Assembly: GCA_934630975.1 (NCBI GenBank)
Contig: CAKTXH010000032.1
Span: 1-25,198 of the forward strand
DNA: 25,198 nt
DNA from: an uncultured Clostridia bacterium
GTDB lineage: Bacteria; Bacillota; Clostridia; Christensenellales; Aristaeellaceae
Reading direction: 5' to 3'
The notes under the pieces were generated by a model. The model was not told the DNA's origin. It saw only the letters and a program-made list of their open reading frames with translations, and did no database searches. Of this stretch, positions 15,850 through 21,899 are shown piece by piece (position 1 is the first letter of the stretch; each line of letters begins with the position of its first letter). Made by a program: the position numbers and the translations under genes.

Positions 15850-16953
15850 TTACGCGTTAAACACGCGAACCGGGAGTACCAGATACAGATAGCTGTCGCC
15901 TTCCACCGGGCAGACCACGCACGGGCTGACGTTGGAATTGAAGCGCATCACAATCTGATCGTCGGCGAGCGCCTTGAGCACGTCGGTGATGTAGCGCACG
16001 TTGAAGGCGATCGTCAAATCCTTGCCTTCCGTCATGACCTGCATCTTCTCCTCCATGTCGCCCGTCTCCGAGTTGGAGGTGACCTCCAGCGTTTCGCCGT
16101 CAATCTTGAAGCAGACCAGATTCGTCTTGCCTTCGCGGGCAATCAGGCTGGCGCGGTCGATGGCGCTGCCCAGCTCGGCGCGCTCCACCGTCACGCGGGT
16201 CTGCCATTCCTCCGGCAGAATCTGGCGGTAACGAATGAATTCGCCTTCCAGCAGGCGCGCGACCACGCGCGTCTGGCCGATGTTCATGCGCACATGGCTC
16301 TTGGTGAAGCACAGGGAGACGTTCTCCTCCGTATCCGCCAGAATCTTGGCGATGTCGCCCAAAACGCGGCCGCCGACAACGGCGTTGATCGGGCTGGCCG
16401 GGCCGTCGATGTTCTCCTTGCGCAGCGCGAGGCGGAAGCCGTCCAGCGCGACGACGCGCATCTCGGTGCGGCTGATTTCCATCAGGCAGCCGGTCAGAAT
16501 CGGGCGGCTCTCATCCTGCGCGATGGCGAACAGGGTGCGGCCCACCATATCCTTGAGCGTGTTTTGGGGGATGTCGAAGCTCTCGCCCTCGACCTGCGGC
16601 AGCTCCGGGTATTCCACCGGGTCAAAGCCGTTGATCGTGGTGCGGATGCTCGCGCAGCGGATCGTCGCCTGCATCCGCTCGCCGACGGTGATATCGCACG
16701 GGCCGCCCGGCAGCTTGCGGATGATTTCGCAGAGCAGCTTGCCCGGCAGGACGGCGCGGCCCTCTTCGCTGAACGTCGCGGGCAGCAGAGTTTCGATGCC
16801 CAGCGCCAGATCGGTGCAGGTGAGGCGCAGCCCCTTGTCGCAGGACTCAAATAAGATGCCCTCCAAAATCGGCTTGGTGGAGCGCACCGCCAGCGCGCGG
16901 CTGACGATGGAAAGGGCAGTGTTCAGTTCGTTGGTATCGCAAGTGAAACGCAT
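15850..16953 (-). CDS. dnaN: DNA polymerase III subunit beta (sliding clamp)
   Basis: The ring-shaped processivity clamp, a homodimer on DNA. The product is 367 residues, normal length, with three clamp domains. Recognisable segments: MRFTCDTNELNTALSIVSRA at the N-terminus, TKPILEGILFES, VGRTLFAIAQDESRPILTGC at the domain 1-2 border, and the C-terminal YLYLVLPVRVFNA that helps form the partner-binding pocket. ATG at 16953 is chosen because GGAGG lies 8-9 bases upstream; an ATG five codons earlier overlaps that ribosome binding site. A TATACT-like -10 is at 16980-16985 but the -35 is poor. dnaA is not adjacent: the next gene upstream is a divergent GntR-type regulator beyond 524 bp of gene-free DNA. 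Confidence 0.97.
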   Translation of the reverse strand: MRFTCDTNELNTALSIVSRALAVRSTKPILEGILFESCDKGLRLTCTDLALGIETLLPATFSEEGRAVLPGKLLCEIIRKLPGGPCDITVGERMQATIRCASIRTTINGFDPVEYPELPQVEGESFDIPQNTLKDMVGRTLFAIAQDESRPILTGCLMEISRTEMRVVALDGFRLALRKENIDGPASPINAVVGGRVLGDIAKILADTEENVSLCFTKSHVRMNIGQTRVVARLLEGEFIRYRQILPEEWQTRVTVERAELGSAIDRASLIAREGKTNLVCFKIDGETLEVTSNSETGDMEEKMQVMTEGKDLTIAFNVRYITDVLKALADDQIVMRFNSNVSPCVVCPVEGDSYLYLVLPVRVFNA

Positions 16954-17012
16954 TTTGATAACCTCCATGGGGTAGTAGCAGTATATACGTTCAGCAGGAG
17001 AAGTCGTAGAGC

Positions 17013-17147
17013 GGTGGACAACCGGGATAAGTGCCAAAAACCCAAAACAGGACTGACTTTTGGCCTGTGGAAAACACTGGATAAGCCCCAAAACAACCGA
17101 CCAGCTTATCCACAACGCTGTGCACAACTCAGCTCCGTTTCCCAAAA
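17013..17147. other. DnaA-box cluster with CCCAAAA motifs, candidate origin element (right)
   Basis: Upstream of dnaN. Boxes: GGTGGACAA 17013-17021 (2 mismatches), TGTGGAAAA 17066-17074 (1), ACTGGATAA 17076-17084 (2), TTATCCACA 17106-17114 (perfect), TGTGCACAA 17119-17127 (2). CCCAAAA occurs exactly at 17041, 17087 and 17141, with CCAAAA variants at 17034 and 17058 (complement). An AT-rich stretch follows at 17160-17196. With the cluster beyond recF it flanks the dnaN-recF operon. The rest of the 524-bp gap (17197-17477) holds the fadR promoter candidate and repeat R3. Confidence 0.65.
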
Positions 17148-17273
17148 GAGCGCTGAAACGGTATAAAAGGGCAAATTCATACTTATTCAGTATTCGCGCT
17201 GTCGGGAAAAAATCCTGCCCGGTTCGGCAGAAGACTTTGCGCGCCTTTCCCTATGAAACGATCCGGAGAAGGG

Positions 17274-17302
17274 TTGAGAAAAATGGTCGGATGTGATAAA
17301 CT
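17274..17302 (+). promoter_or_regulatory. Candidate promoter of the FadR-type regulator gene
   Basis: TTGAGA at 17274-17279, a 17-base spacer, and TAAACT at 17297-17302. The -35 matches 5 of 6 consensus bases and the -10 four of six. Transcription would begin near 17309, so repeat R3 would be inside the leader RNA. Confidence 0.5.
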
Positions 17303-17368
17303 AATTCAGATATAAAGAAGCGTTGTTGCTCCATAGCAGGCTTTGGAGCGAATCAAAACGGATATGTC

Positions 17369-17456
17369 CATGTATCGCGCAGCGATACATGAAGCGGGAA
17401 GACCAGAAACCTCAGGTTTCTGGTCGGGTTTGGGACGAAGTCCCAAGCGTTTTCCC
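17369..17456 (+). repeat. Triple-hairpin intergenic repeat, copy R3
   Basis: C: CATGTATCGC-GCA-GCGATACATG (17369-17391). Linker GGGAA (17396-17400). B: arm GACCAGAAACCT, central C, complement (17401-17425), here extended to 12-base arms. A: TTGGGAC-GAA-GTCCCAA (17430-17446). Tail AGCGTTTTCCC, with TTCCC at 17452-17456. The A hairpin ends 31 bp before the start of the FadR-type gene. Linker and tail are complementary. Confidence 0.9.
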
Positions 17457-17477
17457 ATGATGAAAGGATAGAAACGG

Positions 17478-18182
17478 ATGGAAACAGTCAGAAAAACACG
17501 GAAGCTCCCGGAACAGGTGGCCGATAAACTGCGGGAGATGATCATTCAGGAATCGCTCAAGACCGGCGCGAAGCTCCCGGCCGAGGCGGAACTGATGGAG
17601 CGTTTCGGAGTCAGCCGCTCGACGGTGCGCGAGGCGGTTAAAATTTTGCAGACGGAACACATCGTCGATATCCGGCAGGGGCAGGGCACGTTTTTGTGCG
17701 CCATGCCGGGGCTGGCGAGCGACCCGCTGGGCCTGCGCTTCGCCGATCAGGAGGAGCTTATCGCTCAGCTGCTGGAAACGCGGCTGCTCATCGAGCCGAG
17801 CGTCGCGGCGCTGGCCGCCGTCCGTCGGCAGGATAAGCAGCTCGCCGCGATGAAAACCCTGCTGGATAAGATGGATAACGCCTATCTGCACGGCGAGGAT
17901 TACACGCCGTTCGACTTTGAATTTCACTCCCTGATCGCCCAGTGCACCGGCAACGACGTGATGAAGCGCCTGCTGCCGACGATTCACGAATCCATTCAGG
18001 CGGGCTATCACCACACCCGCCGGGTCGAGGGCAGTTATCAGCGCGCGAGCCAGTGCCATTTGGAGATGTACCGCGGGATTCTGGAGCACGACAGCGAGCG
18101 CGCGCGGCAGGCGGCGCAGCGGCACATGATGCAGACGATGCACGACTCCGGCGTCGAAGTGCCGTCGGTGCTGGTGAAATAA
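17478..18182 (+). CDS. FadR-subfamily GntR transcriptional regulator (FCD domain)
   Basis: A 234-residue DNA-binding regulator. N-terminal winged helix-turn-helix about residues 8-76: LPAEAELMERFGVSRSTVRE followed by AVKILQTEHIVDIRQGQGTF, the GntR signature. The C-terminal FCD effector domain is all-helical, with the expected metal-binding pattern D146-x3-H150 (DFEFH), H194 (SQCHLEMY) and probably H216. FCD regulators commonly sense organic acids or sugar acids such as uronates and gluconate, so the kdu genes at 1-1185 are possible targets, but no shared operator was identified. ATG at 17478 follows AAAGGAT. It overlaps the trmO start by one base (TAATG), implying coupling. Confidence 0.92.
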   Translation: METVRKTRKLPEQVADKLREMIIQESLKTGAKLPAEAELMERFGVSRSTVREAVKILQTEHIVDIRQGQGTFLCAMPGLASDPLGLRFADQEELIAQLLETRLLIEPSVAALAAVRRQDKQLAAMKTLLDKMDNAYLHGEDYTPFDFEFHSLIAQCTGNDVMKRLLPTIHESIQAGYHHTRRVEGSYQRASQCHLEMYRGILEHDSERARQAAQRHMMQTMHDSGVEVPSVLVK

Positions 18183-18865
18183 TGGAAACGATCAAAATCA
18201 TCGCCCGAATCCGCAGCGACTTCCCGCAGAAATTCGGCATCCCGCGCCAGAGCGGCGTCGTGCCGGAGACGCGCGCGAAAATCGTCTTTGAAAAGCCTTA
18301 TCAAAACCCGGATGCGCTGCGCGGCATCGAAGGCTTTTCGCACCTGTGGCTGATCTGGGGCTTTTCCGCCTGCGAGCGGGAAGAATGGTCGCCGACGGTG
18401 CGCCCGCCGCGGCTGGGCGGCAACACGCGCATGGGCGTGTTTGCCACAAGGTCGCCGTTCCGCCCCAACCCCATCGGGCTGTCCTCCGTGACGCTCGAAG
18501 AGGTGCGGCTGCATACCCCGGAAGGCCCGGCGCTCGTCGTCGGCGGCGCGGATCTGATGGACGGCACGCCGATTTACGACATCAAGCCCTATCTGCCGTA
18601 TGCCGATTGTCATCCGGAAGCGGCGGGCGGCTTTGCGGAAGAAAAGAAGAATTATGCGCTGACGGTCGATTTCCCGCCGGAGTTGGAGGCGCAGATTGCG
18701 CCCGAACGCCGCTCTGCGTTGCGCGGCGTGCTGGCGCACGACCCGCGGCCCTCGTATCAGCACGCCCCGGAGAGGATGTATGGCGTGGCGTTCGCGGGGA
18801 AGAACGTGAAATTCACCGTCAGGGACGGCGTGCTGACGGTGCGCGCAATCGAAACGTTGGAATAA
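18182..18865 (+). CDS. trmO: tRNA (N6-threonylcarbamoyladenosine(37)-N6)-methyltransferase TrmO
   Basis: A 227-residue SAM-dependent methyltransferase of the TrmO (TsaA/YaeB) family, which converts t6A37 to m6t6A in tRNA-Thr. Motifs: FGIPRQSGVVPETRAKIVFE (18-37), GIEGFSHLWLIWGF (48-61), TRSPFRPNPIGLSSV (89-103), and DLMDGTPIYDIKPYLPYAD (124-142), all characteristic. A C-terminal domain with RPSYQHAPERMYGVAFAG is also in place, so it appears complete. The ATG at 18182 overlaps the stop codon of the regulator by one base; no separate promoter is seen. Followed by a strong terminator. Confidence 0.95.
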   Translation: METIKIIARIRSDFPQKFGIPRQSGVVPETRAKIVFEKPYQNPDALRGIEGFSHLWLIWGFSACEREEWSPTVRPPRLGGNTRMGVFATRSPFRPNPIGLSSVTLEEVRLHTPEGPALVVGGADLMDGTPIYDIKPYLPYADCHPEAAGGFAEEKKNYALTVDFPPELEAQIAPERRSALRGVLAHDPRPSYQHAPERMYGVAFAGKNVKFTVRDGVLTVRAIETLE

Positions 18866-18866
18866 G

Positions 18867-18912
18867 AAAAAAAGCTCAGGCTTTCCGAACGGAAAAAGCT
18901 TGGGCTTTTGTT
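18867..18912 (+). terminator. Rho-independent terminator after trmO
   Basis: The left arm AAAGCTCAGGCTTTCC, loop GAAC, and right arm GGAAAAAGCTTGGGCTTT pair over about 15 bp with a two-base AA bulge and G-U pairs, ending in TTTTGTT. It begins immediately after the trmO stop. Confidence 0.8.
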
Positions 18913-18936
18913 ATGTGCTGCGCAATGGGGATTACG

Positions 18937-18953
18937 TTGGGCTGACAGCCCGA
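18937..18953 (-). repeat. Lone A-hairpin of the triple-hairpin repeat, partial copy R4'
   Basis: TTGGGCT-GAC-AGCCCGA, a 7-bp stem with one T-G pair. Read on the minus strand it is followed by ACGTAATCCCC, matching the tail after module A in copy R2. No B module is attached; the C hairpin next to it belongs to copy R4 in the opposite orientation. Confidence 0.6.
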
Positions 18954-18963
18954 AATTTTTTGA

Positions 18964-19051
18964 TTCTGTATCGCGAAGCGATACAGAAAGGAGGGAAGTC
19001 CAGAAACCTCAGGTTTCTGGCGGAGTTTGAGGCGGAGCCTCAATCGTTCCC
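18964..19051 (+). repeat. Triple-hairpin intergenic repeat, copy R4
   Basis: C: TTCTGTATCGC-GAA-GCGATACAGAA (18964-18988). Linker GGGAAG (18993-18998). B: arm CCAGAAACCT, central C, complement (19000-19020). A: TTGAGGC-GGA-GCCTCAA (19027-19043). Tail ATCGTTCCC (TTCCC 19047-19051). It runs into the 3' end of the convergent hydrolase gene, whose stop codon is inside hairpin A. Confidence 0.9.
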
Positions 19052-19810
19052 CTCGTCCTTCAGCAAATCCTTGAGCTTCTGATCCGGCGCGGAGGTTTCG
19101 TCTTCCGGCAGGTGCAGGTCGATATGGTCGCCGGGTTGTTCCAGCGCGACGATGCGAGTCTGCGGGGTTTCCCCGGTGACGGCAAAGCGCAGGGCGACGT
19201 CCGGCCTGCCCTGAAAATGCATCGGGATGAAGACGCGGGGCTTGACGGTCATGATGAAATAGCCCGCGCCCGCGTCGTACATGCTGCCCTGCCGGGGATC
19301 GACCGGGAAGAACGCTACGTCAATTTTCTGCTTGGGGATCGGCGCGACGCAGTCATAAAACGCGCGCTCGGCGGCTTCAATTTCCGTTACGGAGGATTCG
19401 TCCCGCCAGTGCCACAGGTTCAAATCGCCCGCGTGGAACAGCGTGATCCCCGCGAAATCGACGAAGAAGGAAACGCCCTCGTCCGTCGAGCCGTAGGCAT
19501 GCACCTTCAACGCGCCGAAGGCGCGCTCGTCGCCGGGCGACATGCGCTCGCCGCGATAGGGCTGCGGAATATCAAACCCGAGGATATAGATCGCTTTTTC
19601 GCCGCACAGGTCGTAGATCGCCGGGGAGAAGTGGTCGTCGTGGTGGTGGCTGACGAACACATACAGCGTTTCAAACGCCGCGAGCGTTTCCGGATCGGGC
19701 AGAGCGCGCCGATCCGGGCCGGTTTCGCTGGCGTCAAAAAGCAGGCCGGTATCGCCGAGCGAGACGAGGAAGCCGCTTCCTCCCAAATATTCAATCGCGA
19801 TATCCTTCAT
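19040..19810 (-). CDS. Metallo-beta-lactamase-fold hydrolase
   Basis: A 256-residue metal-dependent hydrolase of the metallo-beta-lactamase superfamily, of the UlaG-like/"beta-lactamase superfamily" group. The metal motif is SHHHDDH (H55-x-H57-x-D59-H60); a second element FHAGDLNLWHW supplies further metal ligands, and FIPMHF a late histidine. The substrate is not evident; relatives act on phosphodiesters, lactones or similar esters. ATG at 19810 follows AAGGAG. The last codons (EGND and the stop) are made of repeat R4 sequence, so the C-terminus may have been changed by repeat insertion. A sigma-A-like promoter lies 37-64 bp upstream. Confidence 0.85.
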   Translation of the reverse strand: MKDIAIEYLGGSGFLVSLGDTGLLFDASETGPDRRALPDPETLAAFETLYVFVSHHHDDHFSPAIYDLCGEKAIYILGFDIPQPYRGERMSPGDERAFGALKVHAYGSTDEGVSFFVDFAGITLFHAGDLNLWHWRDESSVTEIEAAERAFYDCVAPIPKQKIDVAFFPVDPRQGSMYDAGAGYFIMTVKPRVFIPMHFQGRPDVALRFAVTGETPQTRIVALEQPGDHIDLHLPEDETSAPDQKLKDLLKDEGND

Positions 19811-19846
19811 ACCGATGCGCTCCTTTTCTGTATATTCACTCCTTTC

Positions 19847-19874
19847 ATTTTATCCAATTTTTCCCACTTGTCAA
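19847..19874 (-). promoter_or_regulatory. Sigma-A-like promoter of the hydrolase gene
   Basis: On the minus strand: TTGACA (19874-19869), 16-base spacer, TAAAAT (19852-19847). The -35 is perfect and the -10 matches five of six. Confidence 0.65.
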
Positions 19875-19908
19875 TCTTTTTTGCCATTCTTTCTCCACTG
19901 ATACTCCA

Positions 19909-19931
19909 TTAAACCGCTGAAAACGGTTTAA
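19909..19931 (-). terminator. Hairpin downstream of the ABC-F gene
   Basis: TTAAACCG, seven-base loop, CGGTTTAA: a perfect 8-bp stem 37 bp past the ABC-F stop. There is no long T-run, so termination is only a suggestion. Confidence 0.4.
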
Positions 19932-19967
19932 AACGAGAACGGACGCACCACTTTCTGTCAAAATCCG

Positions 19968-21509
19968 TCATAAAACGCCCGAAATCGGGGCTTCTCGCGC
20001 CCCTTCGCGCTCCAGGCGGACGGCGCGCGTGCAGACGGCCTCCACGAACCGCCTGTCGTGCGACACGGCGATGATGCAGCCGGGGTAATCGGCGAACAAA
20101 TTCCGCACAACCGGGCCGGAGAGCGGGGAGAGGTTTCGCGTCGGCTCGTCGAGCAGCAGCACGTCTGCCCGGCTTTCGGCCATCATCAAAAACATCAGCT
20201 TGGCCTTTTGCCCGCCGGAAAGCCCGGCGCAGGGATGGTTCATCTCGTCGGCGGTGAATTTCATGCTGCCCAGCAGCAGCCCGGCGCGGCTTCGCGCGTC
20301 CTTTTCGCCCGACGGGGAGAGCAGCTCGACGGGCGAAAGACGCGGATCGAGCAGGCCGCCGGGATCCTGCGGCATGTAAAAGACGCGCAGGTCGGCGCGC
20401 TTTTCGAGCGTATCGCGGATGAGACGCAGAAGGGTCGATTTGCCTACGCCGTTTTTGCCGCAGATGCACAATTTGTCCTTCGCGCGCACGGTCAGGCGGA
20501 TATCCCGGCAGAGCGTGCGGCCGTCGATGGTCAGCGCGGGGCAGGCGAGGTCGAGCACGGTCTTATCCGCGGGCAGAGGCGCGCAGTCGAGTTTGGCGAA
20601 GATGGCCTCTTCCTGTTCGGGCATGGCGGTCATGTCGTCCCGCTCGCGCTCAAAGCGCCGACCCATCGCCTGAACGGTGTGCATTTTCTTTTTGAGCAGG
20701 AAACCGCCATGCGGATCCTGACGGGAGATATTCTGCTGGTCGCGCTCGACCTTGCGGCGGATGGTTTCATAGCGTTCCATTTTCGCCTGAAAATCCTCGC
20801 GCTCTTTGCGCGCGATCCGGGTCTGCTTATCAAAAGCCGCGCCGCGTTCTTCGTAAAACCGCTCATAGCCCATGGCATACAGCGTCGCGCGGGGAACCTG
20901 CCTGCGCCGCAGGCGTTCCAGCAGAAGAACGCTCGTCGCGGCGCGCGAAAGCAGGGCTTCGTCGTGGGAGACGAAGAGTACGGTCAGCTTGCAGGTCAGC
21001 AGAAAATCCTCCAGCCAGCGGACGGAATCGCCGTCCAGATCGTTGGTCGGCTCGTCGAGCAGCAGCACCTCGGGCGCGGCCATCAGCAATCGCGCCAGCT
21101 GCAATTTGACGCGCTCGCCGCCGGAAAAATCGGCCATGCGCTGCGGGCTGTAAAACGCGTCGGCAGGCAGCGCGAGCTGCGCGGCCAGTTGGCCGAGGTC
21201 TTTCGGCGACTGATCGAAAAACGCGGGCGACGCGCAGAAAAAATCGTAAGCGCTTTTTTCGCGCTCGTCTTTCGGCAGTTCCTGCGGCAGATAGCCCGCG
21301 CGGCCGCGGCAGGAAAACGAGCCGGAGACTTCGATATAGTCGCTCACGGAGGGGTCGCCCGCCAGCACGCGGAGCAGAGTGGATTTGCCGTTGCCCTCTT
21401 CGCCGATGAGCGCAAGGCGTTCGCCGTCGCTGACGGCGAGGGAGAGCGAATCGACCAGAACGGTCAGGTCTTTGCGATGGGTGAGCGTAAGGTTTGTAAT
21501 CGTGAACAT
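19968..21509 (-). CDS. ABC-F family ATPase, probable ribosomal protection protein
   Basis: A 513-residue soluble protein with two ATPase domains and no membrane segments. Domain 1: Walker A GEEGNGKST (36-44), signature FSGGERVKLQLA (128-139), Walker B VLLLDEPTNDLD (148-159). A charged linker (about 195-310) corresponds to the interdomain arm that reaches into the ribosome. Domain 2: Walker A GKNGVGKST (351-359), signature LSGGQKAKL (430-438), Walker B LLLDEPTRNLSPLSGP (451-466). The length and the EPTRNLSPLSGP variant suggest the antibiotic-resistance branch of ABC-F proteins rather than EttA-like housekeeping members. ATG at 21509 follows AGGAG. Its roughly 240-nt leader contains an intrinsic terminator and short ORFs, suggesting drug-inducible attenuation. 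Confidence 0.9.
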   Translation of the reverse strand: MFTITNLTLTHRKDLTVLVDSLSLAVSDGERLALIGEEGNGKSTLLRVLAGDPSVSDYIEVSGSFSCRGRAGYLPQELPKDEREKSAYDFFCASPAFFDQSPKDLGQLAAQLALPADAFYSPQRMADFSGGERVKLQLARLLMAAPEVLLLDEPTNDLDGDSVRWLEDFLLTCKLTVLFVSHDEALLSRAATSVLLLERLRRRQVPRATLYAMGYERFYEERGAAFDKQTRIARKEREDFQAKMERYETIRRKVERDQQNISRQDPHGGFLLKKKMHTVQAMGRRFERERDDMTAMPEQEEAIFAKLDCAPLPADKTVLDLACPALTIDGRTLCRDIRLTVRAKDKLCICGKNGVGKSTLLRLIRDTLEKRADLRVFYMPQDPGGLLDPRLSPVELLSPSGEKDARSRAGLLLGSMKFTADEMNHPCAGLSGGQKAKLMFLMMAESRADVLLLDEPTRNLSPLSGPVVRNLFADYPGCIIAVSHDRRFVEAVCTRAVRLEREGAREAPISGVL

Positions 21510-21542
21510 AAAACTCCTATTCTGCGGCTTTTGCTGAAAAGC

Positions 21543-21578
21543 AAAAAAACCGCCTTCGACCGCTGCGGCCAAAGGCGG
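21543..21578 (-). terminator. Intrinsic terminator (attenuator) in the ABC-F leader
   Basis: On the minus strand CCGCCTT (21578-21572) pairs with AAGGCGG (21556-21550), extended inward by TGGCC/GGTCG with G-U pairs around a five-base loop, then seven T (21549-21543). It lies between the promoter and the start codon of the ABC-F gene, 33 bp before the ATG, so it must be read through for expression. Confidence 0.85.
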
Positions 21579-21583
21579 AAACC

Positions 21584-21613
21584 CTACGCAAAAAACGCAC
21601 GCTGAAAAAGCAT
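21584..21613 (-). CDS. Possible leader peptide MLFQRAFFA
   Basis: A nine-codon ORF (ATG 21613, stop TAG 21586-21584) ending 6 bp before the left arm of the attenuator stem, the position where a stalled ribosome could disturb that stem. The ribosome binding site is poor. Existence as a translated peptide is uncertain. Confidence 0.35.
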   Translation of the reverse strand: MLFQRAFFA

Positions 21614-21711
21614 GCAAAAACCGAAACTGCGCGTCCTGATTTCCGTTTAGCCGGACAGCCGAAACAAGCCCGCGGAAAACGCGCGCTTCGGTTGTCGATC
21701 AAAAACAGAAA

Positions 21712-21723
21712 TCACTTGCGCAT
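21712..21723 (-). CDS. Possible three-residue leader ORF (MRK)
   Basis: ATG CGC AAG TGA about 28 nt after the predicted transcription start, with AAAGGGGTG (21744-21736) upstream, spaced 12 bases (rather long). Very short uORFs are known in attenuation control of ABC-F genes in Firmicutes. Speculative here. Confidence 0.35.
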   Translation of the reverse strand: MRK

Positions 21724-21757
21724 GCTCCGATGTTCACCCCTTTCAAAAATCCCCCTC

Positions 21758-21786
21758 AGTATAGCGCCAAGTTTGAGAATTGTCAA
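21758..21786 (-). promoter_or_regulatory. Sigma-A promoter of the ABC-F gene
   Basis: On the minus strand: TTGACA (21786-21781), 17-base spacer, TATACT (21763-21758). Predicted start near 21751, giving a leader of about 240 nt. Confidence 0.85.
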
Positions 21787-21807
21787 GCAAATTGTGGCCT
21801 TTGACAA
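21780..21807. promoter_or_regulatory. Inverted repeat overlapping the ABC-F -35 box, possible MarR operator
   Basis: TTGTCAA at 21780-21786 and TTGACAA at 21801-21807 are exact inverted 7-base arms, 14 bases apart. The left arm contains the -35 of the ABC-F promoter. A second inverted repeat, GCGCC/GGCGC, is at 21815-21831 just before the marR -35. Either could bind the MarR-type regulator; not shown. Confidence 0.4.
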
Positions 21808-21839
21808 GCTGACCGCGCCGAGATTTGGCGCATTTAACG

Positions 21840-21868
21840 TTGACACCTTTTCCTGTTCTCCGTATAAT
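21840..21868 (+). promoter_or_regulatory. Consensus sigma-A promoter of the marR-ABC operon
   Basis: TTGACA at 21840-21845, 17-base spacer, TATAAT at 21863-21868: a full match to consensus in both boxes with ideal spacing. Such a strong promoter next to a MarR gene suggests control by repression. Confidence 0.9.
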
Positions 21869-21899
21869 AGCTCACAGTGTTAGCAAAAGGAGGGATTCT

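Noticed and set aside
15850..17145. A 431-residue form of the sliding clamp starting at 17145.
   Set aside because: The extra 64 residues are encoded by the DnaA-box region and have no clamp similarity; GGAGG and the canonical MRF start are at 16953.
17319..17356. A possible further A-type hairpin left of R3 (GCTCCA ... TGGAGC).
   Set aside because: Only 6 bp with an 11-base loop and no matching tail; too weak to count as a repeat copy.
8195..19051. The dispersed repeats considered as a CRISPR array or insertion-sequence ends.
   Set aside because: Copies are kilobases apart with no regular spacers, no cas genes, no transposase and no visible target-site duplications.
19968..21617. A longer N-terminus for the ABC-F protein from TTG at 21617.
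   Set aside because: It would translate through the attenuator stem and has no ribosome binding site, whereas AGGAG precedes ATG 21509, where the normal ABC-F N-terminus begins.
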